A DNA stretch of 64,000 nt. Origin: Paragonimus westermani. Its lineage: Eukaryota > Platyhelminthes > Trematoda > Plagiorchiida > Troglotrematidae. Position numbers and translations under genes: made by a program. The stretch covers positions 127,683 through 191,682 of the forward strand of contig QNGE01000997.1 of NCBI GenBank assembly GCA_008508345.1, read 5' to 3'. Below the pieces are notes generated by a model that saw nothing but the letters and a program-made list of their open reading frames with translations, did not search any database and had not been told where the DNA came from. Positions 54,735 through 64,000 of the stretch are shown piece after piece. Position 1 is the first letter of the stretch, and every line of letters starts with the position of its first letter.

Positions 54735-55314
54735 ATCCGTCGGCAATCTCACCAACGATAGACCGTTTTGACTGGTTGCTAACGCGATGACGGGCACACT
54801 GTTAGACACACAAGTCAATTGTGCCAATTTGATGAATGAAGAAGGACGATAGTTACGTTGTGGTGGCTTATAAATGACGTAGTTCATTCCGGTAAAATGA
54901 CGGTCAGTGTATAAAATCGCGTTAAATTATGAGACAAGTATACTAAAAGACGATATTTTTCTTGATATGTCCCGCTTGAAACAGCTACTGTTCAACATAA
55001 GGAATGCTTATTGATAGCATAATTTTTGCAAGAAGTTGAGTTGGTTCGTTCGAAAATCCATGGTTTTCAACGGCCGGTCTTGAAATTCTTGCGGCAGCTG
55101 CCTTTAGATTATGCACAAAAATCGTGATCTCTCCAAATGGTTTCCACTTCCCAAAAGCGGCCGACGTTTGTAGTCCGCGAGGTAAAAACTCTATTTAGAT
55201 TTTGTCGCTTGCACTGTATACTTACATAGTATCATTTTCTTTTGTCTCCTTCAGTGTGACTACTTCGTTATACGGTACGATTTGACTCAGATATCAATAC
55301 CAATGAACAGTGAG

Positions 55315-55315
55315 N
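55315..55315. other. single ambiguous base N at the arm/spacer junction
   Basis: The only N in the window. It directly follows the last base of the left arm that matches the right arm (GTGAG at 55310-55314). Beyond it the left side reads CGGAAGTCGG, whereas the right arm's continuation would give GGTGTTCAG. Confidence 0.9.
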
Positions 55316-58315
55316 CGGAAGTCGGATGTGATAGATAAGTCACTTGTAAATTTATAAAACTGCACAACTTTAGAAACTGTTGGATAACACTATACCAAAA
55401 AGAACATATTTCTGACTGTCTGATAACAGCGTACACACACAACTTGACAACTTTACACTACCTTACAGTTATTCGCTTACATGCTAAACATAGTTTATTT
55501 TATTGAAGTTTTCGCATACAAACAATTAACTCGGTTAGGCCCTTCCGAAAAGAAGTATGAGATTTTGTTACCCCCCTCCCCCCATGAACCAATTGTGTTG
55601 TGTTTGTTGTCTCTATCAACAATTTCCTGTTACATCACTACACTTATTCAGTAAGAAGTTTCAGTGAAACATTGACCTAACAGCTACTACATGCCCATAG
55701 ATTAGGAGCTAACGCGACTGACCTACAGAATGAAAAATTGGATCAATAAGCAGGTTTTAAGAAGAAACAAATGCAGCAAAATTAGCCAGATATGATTATC
55801 TCTGAAATCTTTCGATCAAGGTCAAATATAAAAACAACAACGATGAAGGATATTAACCTTGTGTTGATGAATGGAAGATAGACGTGGAATCTACTTACGA
55901 CCGGCATTCTAAGAGCATACACAAAAGCAAACTTAAATAATTTAGTGAAATTTGATTCAGTTCTGTTTCGACGTTTGTTCGCAAACGTCTAACTGTACGG
56001 CACCATCCATTTACAATTTGTTCAGCTGTCTGAACACGGCCCTTGTAGGTTACTTAAATACTGGGGTACATTCAAGTGATAACGAACAATAATGTATTAA
56101 ATAACATACCAATTTTAACTACTTCACAACATCAACTTGATCCAACTGATCCGTTCAGAATAGGCCATACTGATTCACTCCTGACCCTATGAGGATTGGT
56201 ACAATGTTCTTGAGGTAAGGAAGATAAGACGGAAGCGTTCCAATGTTAGATCAGTTATTTTACCAGGCCTTTTTCCTATCCAATACCCGGTCACGTTGGA
56301 GTCTACATGAACGAAATGATCATGCTAATTAGCTAGGCGATTACATAAGATTTTTTTCCACTTGAGTAGGTTAGGATCAATGCTTTTCGAAGATTTGGTT
56401 GAGGAAGCTTTCTGTCCTCAATAGTTGCTCTCTTCTTTGCTAACTCTATCATTTAAGTGTATCATTTGTGGCCCTGTCCGGGTAGTGTCTTTGGGCTGGC
56501 TGCGCACATGTTACTTGCCGTTCATGTGATATGTTTATGCAGTCACTGAGGCATAAGTTTTGTTGTCCAAAAAATCCCGACGGAATGTGTTTATCAGTGT
56601 AAAAGTTACGATCAGTGATGTCTCGTTACACTTGAATAATCTTACTCAAGGATTATGAGTACTTCACTAGACAAATCGTGACCAAAACTTCTGAAGGCCG
56701 AATTATTTGTTAACGCCGAACCTAGTGTATCATAATGAATTTTAACACTATAATACTCGTGATGTATTCTTTCTGATTTAGTGAAACTCCGTGATGACGC
56801 TTCATGGAGGTCAAATGAGCAAAGGCTGAAAACCAATTTAACCAGAAAACCCGTAAAGAAAGCCGTAAAAATCAGTTCAAAATATTTCGTACCAGAAGTG
56901 ATGTGTACACCCAGATACTTGCTTTATTGAGGAGTTAATTGAAGAACGTCTATTTGAAGGTTTTCAATATAGATAAGCGTGTCTTACAGCTCCAATATAG
57001 ATAACACATCAGTCGACAGTAAGTCAGCCTTTAAACCTTTTGCCGTTTTTTTCAAAAACTATTTGCGCCAATTTCATTAAACTGGGTAACTAAAGGTGAA
57101 ATTTGTAGGAGAGTCTTGATTAGAATACGCTTCAAATGGGAGACTGTTTAACCTGGAACTTTCGGTCTTGTTTTCATTCAGTTTCCTTCCTCTCGCCGTG
57201 CTATTTATTGGCTTGCTTTGATATCAGATATAGCGCTCATGTTGTGAAGATATCAGTAGGTAGGGAAAGGTTTCAAGGCACAATAGAACAGAAAGCAGAT
57301 ACCTTGTACATACGTTAAAATTGTTCGTCACCTTATATTATGTAACGTAGTGACAAAATACTGACTCTGGACTACTTTTCTAATGTTCCCCCTTAATTAC
57401 TGACATTCAGACGTACACTGGTCCAGTTGAAACAAGTGGTGCTGTTGGAGATTTCATTAGGGAAATATACAGAATAAGTGGTTTTCAGTTCGAAGTGATT
57501 TAATTCCAACTACTTTTCAGCAGCAAAATGTCTTTTGTTATCTAAACGAAACTATATGGCAATACACATGTTTACATTCATGATGAACATACGTTCTACA
57601 ATTTTTGCTGACCAAACATTGGAAGATTAATAAAAAACATGTTTCACACCAGCGACCTTTCAACATAACAAAAGATAGTGTTAAAATTTCCCACTGCAAA
57701 CAAAATTTTTAAACTTGAACTAATTGGATGGTTTGTTCTAAGAAACCTGGTTTCTTAACAGTTGTTCCAAGTGAAATAACTCAGACGGAAAACAAACTGA
57801 AAGCCTACTAAATCGGGTCCAATAGCCTGGAATGGTTTGCTCTGATTCCAGCACATTGGTACAGTTAGGGAGAGCTTAACCTGAATAATGTTCATTGATT
57901 ATCTCTAGGTATTTCGCGTTTTTTTACGTCTACGAAAGCTAGTTTTGTGAAAACTTGAAGTTATCTTGTTATTGTCTTCGACACAATACGAACCAGTTTT
58001 CGCAAAAGGGGGCTAGAAAAATCAGTGTCTATTGATAAAACACACTTTTAAGTGAGGTTTATCACGTGACGTTTCTTTTGATTGCCCATAAATTACGACA
58101 AACAGATTTAGAGGTCTCCGTAAACTAGTCGAAGTCTCTGATTACTGCATAGCCTAAAGTTTGAGAATGATCACAGTGGTGCCCGATAATCATTTAAGCA
58201 ATTGTGCTTGTTGCAGTTCGTGAACAGTAGTGGCGAGGAGACGACTGTGTTCTCTATGGGAGTGTGACAGCTGCAAACGATTGTGAGTTCTTTCTAGTTT
58301 ATATAAACTGAACAC
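55316..58315. other. 3.0 kb spacer between the inverted arms, no recognisable gene
   Basis: Unique-looking sequence with only chance-length frames (longest about 64 codons, minus 56642-56836). A C tract broken by one T lies at 55571-55583. No copy of the dispersed repeat and no transposon protein was recognised here. Confidence 0.5.
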
Positions 58316-61300
58316 CTCACTGTTCATTGGTATTGATATCTGAGTCAAATCGTACCGTATAACGAAGTAGTCACACTGAAGGAGACAAAAGAAAATGATA
58401 CTATGTAAGTATACAGTGCAAGCGACAAAATCTAAATAGAGTTTTTACCTCGCGGACTACAAACGTCGGCCGCTTTTGGGAAGTGGAAACCATTTGGAGA
58501 GATCACGATTTTTGTGCATAATCTAAAGGCAGCTGCCGCAAGAATTTCAAGACCGGCCGTTGAAAACCATGGATTTTCGAACGAACCAACTCAACTTCTT
58601 GCAAAAATTATGCTATCAATAAGCATTCCTTATGTTGAACAGTAGCTGTTTCAAGCGGGACATATCAAGAAAAATATCGTCTTTTAGTATACTTGTCTCA
58701 TAATTTAACGCGATTTTATACACTGACCGTCATTTTACCGGAATGAACTACGTCATTTATAAGCCACCACAACGTAACTATCGTCCTTCTTCATTCATCA
58801 AATTGGCACAATTGACTTGTGTGTCTAACAGTGTGCCCGTCATCGCGTTAGCAACCAGTCAAAACGGTCTATCGTTGGTGAGATTGCCGACGGATTTTTT
58901 AACAATCTTTTATCCCAGATGGTTTAAAAATAGTAGCAGAGAAAACGAACGTTCATTGTAAGCATTTCTATCACGGCAGCTCGACAGCGGTCTTATAGGA
59001 GTTTTGCACTGGGCTTCTGCCGCCTCTTCCGCGAGCATCTTAACTAAAGACCTTATGAAAAATGTCCAAACTATTGTTAATATATAGAACATCAGGACAG
59101 CAGACTTTTAAATCACACTGAAGACACTGAGGAGATATTTGGGTTAAGACGATCAAGAATCTATGAGATACCACTTTGCAGATGGCCAAATTGCTCACCG
59201 TGACAACGGAACACTTTCGCAGTCTCTGGATTTTTGGGATTGTTTAATAAAGAATTAAGCAAGTCCTCTGCATTTTCCCAGAGGTTTAGAATAGTGTATT
59301 TTGGTAACTGATGACTGTGATAAACTAACGATCAAACTGCCCAAATTTCTCGAGAAGATGCACAGTAACTGCCCTGTTTACTTCGGTCGACAATCTGCAA
59401 TTAGAACTTCAAAGACAGATCAAAATCCCTCTTCTCATCAAATCCGTTGGGCGATATTTTAGATTATTGGTGAGTAGTCAGGGACTTGGTTAATTCCAAA
59501 TTGAACGTCACTCGAAATTGATCGCAGCCTTCGCATTCAGAGAGACTTTCAACCAGCTTCCTTCGAAACGAACCATCAAACAAGTTTGCTCTCATTAAAG
59601 CTCGTCAGTAGTGCCACTGCCAGGACTTGAGTTCCGACCACGCCTTGATGAAGCAACCGTGTTGGCTAATGTACCAATGACATTAGACAATCACATTAGG
59701 CAAAACCCAATTATTATGTGTGAACGACGGATTCCTCCCGCCTACTACTAATGAACAGATTGCCCGGTCGCCTCAGCAAAGCGTGGCTGGTATGTGGATT
59801 TCGGAGGTGGCAAAGATATGCACTACAGACGAGCTCTAAAGAGGGTTCATTTCGATGGAGACTGGCTGGAAATTCTATCCAAATGCGACAGTTGTGGCCT
59901 ATTGTGCGTTTCGTTCAACTAGAAATTAACCAAATCCCCGATTACTTACCTGTAGTGATGTATTCTCCGAAGCTTTCCACCTTTCATCATACTAACCAAT
60001 AAACACATTCTTGGCCGATTTTAAGAAAAAACATGGCAAATTAAAGACAACAGAAAAGGGCGAGGTTTTTTCAGTATATGAAATTGTTTATGAGGCTTCC
60101 TAGTGGGTGCAAAGGAATTATTAACTAACGTTTCCGTAGTCTGAAATCCGTTCATCAATATGTTGTTGAACCTTAACGCTTTTTCATAAAAGGTGACGAC
60201 GATGTTAATCGGTATATGTTAGTTATCGTATAGTGAGATGAAGTATTACGGATGCTTCGCTGAAGGTTTTGGTTTCTTTAGGTTGAACATATACCCATTT
60301 GTGTGATACACGCATTGATTCCAACTACAGTTCAGAATGTATGTTTATTTTGATTGAGTTCAGGAGAAGAAAATGAATGCCCGGATGTGTCAAGAAATTT
60401 CAGAGTAAATCAATGATAAGTATACGAAGTTTTCTCAGGTCTACGGGCAGATGAATTATGTTCATCGATGTGACAACAGTGCAAACAGTATTGACTTAGA
60501 TTTTTAAACAGTACATACTGCAATGGGGCGGAGGTTCTGTCATTTTACTGACATCCGTCAATTAATTGTATACTTCACGTGAGGTGGACGACTAAGTTTC
60601 CGCTTTCCTCCACACATCCGCACGATTTGAATTGGCTTGCTATACATTCCACCAATAGTTCACATTCGTATTTACACGTTTCAGCATAATTTAGTTGATT
60701 CTTGTCTGTACTTGGACTGGTTTTGAGTCACGTTACACAACTGGTTGTCCGGTGGAATTAGCAATTATTTTACTCAAATGGATTAGAAGGTTTTTGTTTG
60801 TCTTTCTGTAACAAGGCAAAACCTTCATTTTAATTTGCATAGACCACTCCTACATTGAGGTACTCGAAGTAACACATTTATGTTGAGGCGTAGTCTATTA
60901 AAACAGTTTGCATCTACTGATCTTGCGCAGTGACAAGTCCAGTGAAAGACAAACTGTGAATTTAACACGTGGGTTTAAAAGTACAGGGTTTATTGACATA
61001 TTCTTGCACTTAGTATGCTTAGTAGCCTATAACTGAATCCCCAACGTCTTAGACATTACTGAAAGAAAAAAGAACGACGAAATAAGCAAATCGTGAGTCC
61101 GGAACAAAATTCACTTGGGTTGTCTCAAACTGATGCAGACCCAGTTATACGAGCAATGTCCAAAAGTTCGTAACAGCAGGCGTACATTCCAAGACATCCA
61201 CATAATTGATCGTGCATTCACCTCATAAAAGATCAGTTTGCGAGACCCACTCGTTCGGTCGTTTCTAGGATAATGTGAGAACCGTTTGAAACTATAAATG

Positions 61301-64000
61301 TTCACCTATGAGGTATTTTGATACCATTGCTAAATATTCTGTAGCCGGTTTGAAAACATGTTGTGAACAATTTTAATGTAGTTTGATTGTCAACTACCTG
61401 CGTTTGAACTTATAGACGGTTATTATCACGAACGTTCTAATTGGGAACCGTTAACGCTTGTAAAGTTTTTGAGCACACCCAAAGACAGGGGCTGACAAAT
61501 AAATGACCACTCAGGAATTCTGCATGAAGGATAATGATTCGAAATGTTTCTACCTTGTGTTCAGCAAAACCAATAAACTCAGCAGAGTAAACTTGGTTTC
61601 TCATTAGGGTGTACTATATCTAACACACCGTTTGAAATACAACTTTTTAATTCCCGTGGATCTTAGCAAACTCTGATTTCGCAAGTCCTTCCAGGTGGTT
61701 TCAGTATGAATGATTAGTAAATCGGAATAAATCAACAAATTTTTGAAGTTTTACTGGTGCATCAACGTTATAAACGCGACTCATTATACAGGTTTTATGA
61801 TATAAAATGATTGACTCTCATAGATTTTCAGACTAGTATTAATTTTACTGCTGTCAGTAACTCTACATTGATGTTACTGTTTCTGGTGGGGTTAACAGCA
61901 TCCCATCTTTGTTGAATTCGTACACGAAAATATCCATTAAAAGCAGGTCTAGTTATTTGATCCGGAGTTGCCATAATTGTCAATATCTTAAACCAGTTAT
62001 TTCTGCGGTGCAAATAAAGATTTGAAGCATTCATAGTATCGCTGAGAAAATATTTCATGACACCTTGATGACAGCTGAACTGAATGTGTGCAAAACTACT
62101 CTTACATAGAGCATCAAAATGACTACGCAAATCACTAGATAAAATCAAATATAACGCAAGCTAATCGATCAACGCGTTGGAAAAGCTTAATATACCTGAG
62201 GCATAGTTAGATCCTCAAATAACTCTCTGAGCACATAAACAGCCTAAAATTATTTATTCGGACAGCCTCAACACATCGGCAGCACCAGATGTTAAGATGA
62301 TTTTATAGTATCTCATTTACGAGAAGACTATTGAGAACGTGTTCAGTAACTCGCCAGACTTCTATTAGTCATTTTAGTGTCTAAACGTGATTAAGATATC
62401 TGCAGACATTTATTTAATTCGTCCTTCACCTTGAGTATGAAGCATTTTTCGATTGTTTCTGTGTCAATTTCTTATGATCAAATGTGTATGGGTTTTATCG
62501 TAGATCAGTTCGGGTGTGTATAATTCACTTACCTGAAGCGTTTCTTTAATCCAGTTGTGTTAGTTAATGCATTATCTAATTATACCTCAGATGCAGTTTC
62601 ATGTCACATTTTTCTCACTAACTCTTGAAGTTAAAAATACACTCACTTACCAGTAGAATGTGAAGCGATAATTTCATAGTTTTACTGAGAAGCTCCGGGA
62701 AAAACTTTAGGCTCGTACATCACAGAGGATACATTAACAGCTGAAATGCTAAATATAGGCTTAGTTCGTTAAAGGTTTGTAAACACAAGATGTACACGGA
62801 ACCAGAAAACCAATCTTGGATGGTAAAAAGTGGCTTACTTGGTGTTTAAGAAGCCGCTCTACTTGAATTTTCCGCTTTCGTTTGTTGATAAAGTATGTTG
62901 GTTGCGTAATTTCATACAAAGTTGGACACAGCAAACATGATTTAAGACGTGGTCCCTTGTTCAACCTAGTTGCCACGGCATTCGGCCACACATGGAACGA
63001 AATCTTTACCAATTTTTTTGACCACTAAATTCTGTTGCCGTTTATCTTGGCGTATTCAAATCATTTTTGAAAGCATGTAATGCAATAAGACTCAGGTTGA
63101 TTCGATGCAGTGGTAATTTCATTCTAGTCGTTTTTCGTGAGTTACTGTCATATGTTGTCATGGTTAACCTGTAGTGCATATGGCTGTAAGTTCCAACACG
63201 ATTAATTCATGTTCGGTTTTTCAGTACTGAAATTCAGTGTTGACTGAAAACTTGATGGAATAAGACAAAATTACGAGTACACTTTGTCCCTATGTATTTA
63301 AGTTATTTTGAAAGGTATTCATAAGAAAAAGCTGTCATTTGTTCAAATAAACTGACTTCCCACATTTCTTCCGCTAGAAATTTTCAAATAACTGCCGGCT
63401 AACATAATTTATGAAATCTGCAACACTTGAAATCACACAAACCCAAATGGGTTTTGAAATAGCGTGATAATTTCAAGTGTTTATAAAGTTGACAGGGCAT
63501 AAAAATAAGTAATGTCCACAGGCAACTAATGATTCTATTATGATTTCCATCTAAAATGTAGCGTTTTGAGCTCGTCTCACGTACGTCACCCTTGACATTT
63601 GTTTCTCATATAGACTCTGCTGAGTGATCACATTTGGGCAGATTTTGGAAAGATTCAGTTGTAACTTAGCACTACTGGACTCAAATTTTTATGCTGTTGA
63701 TTCTCATCACATTTCCACTACTTTGAATTGTTAATGGGAGTTTTCGTTTGTGCATCTGCTTGTTTTTGTAAACGTTGCCATTACGAATACTTTTTGTATT
63801 AGGTAAAATAATTGAAGTGACCTCAGTATATGATATGATCTCCAACTCGAGTAAGCTTGACAGAATTTGATAACTCACATCCACTGATACAAACTAACCA
63901 GCAGAGGACGGTAATTTATTGCACGTTGCATTTATATACCCCTGACCGGTGAATAACAAGGAATATCCTAAGATTTTACCGTGCTTGTTACCCACATCTT
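58316..64000 (-). repeat. large inverted repeat, right arm (cut by window end)
   Basis: Reverse complement of 49607-55314. It begins at CTCACTGTTCATTGG (58316), which pairs with CCAATGAACAGTGAG ending at 55314, and is still matching at the last base, so the true arm is longer than seen. It is 23 bases shorter than the left arm over the same span, all within 58896-59308. Confidence 0.95.

Larger units (their letters stand above)
49607..55314 (+). repeat. large inverted repeat, left arm
   Basis: This 5.7 kb segment is the reverse complement of 58316-64000. Paired positions sum to 113607 from the outer end to about 54299, with no indels. They sum to 113630 from about 54735 to the inner end, because the left arm has 23 extra bases in the diverged block between. 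Every stretch I compared outside that block was identical. All open frames in one arm recur in the other (51459-51779 and 61828-62148, for example). The match may extend left of 49607, but the window ends before its partner. No recognisable gene lies in the arm. Confidence 0.95.

Overview
The window looks like non-coding or gene-poor nuclear DNA of an animal. It is AT-rich by eye, has no dense or operon-like coding, and carries decayed animal-type retroelements and tRNA-derived SINE-like pieces. A flatworm or another invertebrate is my best guess from the Penelope-like and SINE-like content, but the sequence does not settle it. The open frames are nearly all of the length expected by chance at this base composition (about 60-125 codons), so length alone supports no gene. 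Only frames with a recognisable protein family or with splice context are called.

Layout. 1-1890: a nearly full-length but broken Penelope-like retroelement (PLE) on the plus strand, with reverse transcriptase (RT) followed by a GIY-YIG endonuclease and a degenerate hammerhead-ribozyme-like motif. 4116-4210: a tRNA-derived SINE-like head, with an inverted 17-base match at 4798-4814. 6791-7756: a second, more decayed PLE on the minus strand, ending in a tight inverted pair of 74-base hammerhead-like terminal repeats. 8347-8645: a Tc1/mariner-type transposase remnant on the minus strand. 8650-30780: no recognisable gene. 30795-30897: a candidate first exon encoding a signal peptide with a good splice donor. 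36108-36334: a candidate internal exon with weak resemblance to the MABP domain. A roughly 200-base dispersed repeat occurs at 15618, 31733, 32155 and 37795, and twice more inside the large repeat.

The dominant structure is a very large inverted repeat. The left arm, 49607-55314, is matched in reverse complement by 58316-64000 around a 3.0 kb spacer, and the window ends inside the right arm. Wherever I compared the arms they are identical and gapless, except for one block (54299-54734 against 58896-59308) that is clearly diverged. The only ambiguous base, N at 55315, lies exactly where the left arm ends. This is either a genuine young palindrome or an assembly join, and the N favours caution.

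No genes can be shown to work together. The window reads as a transposon graveyard with possibly one or two exons of large-intron genes.
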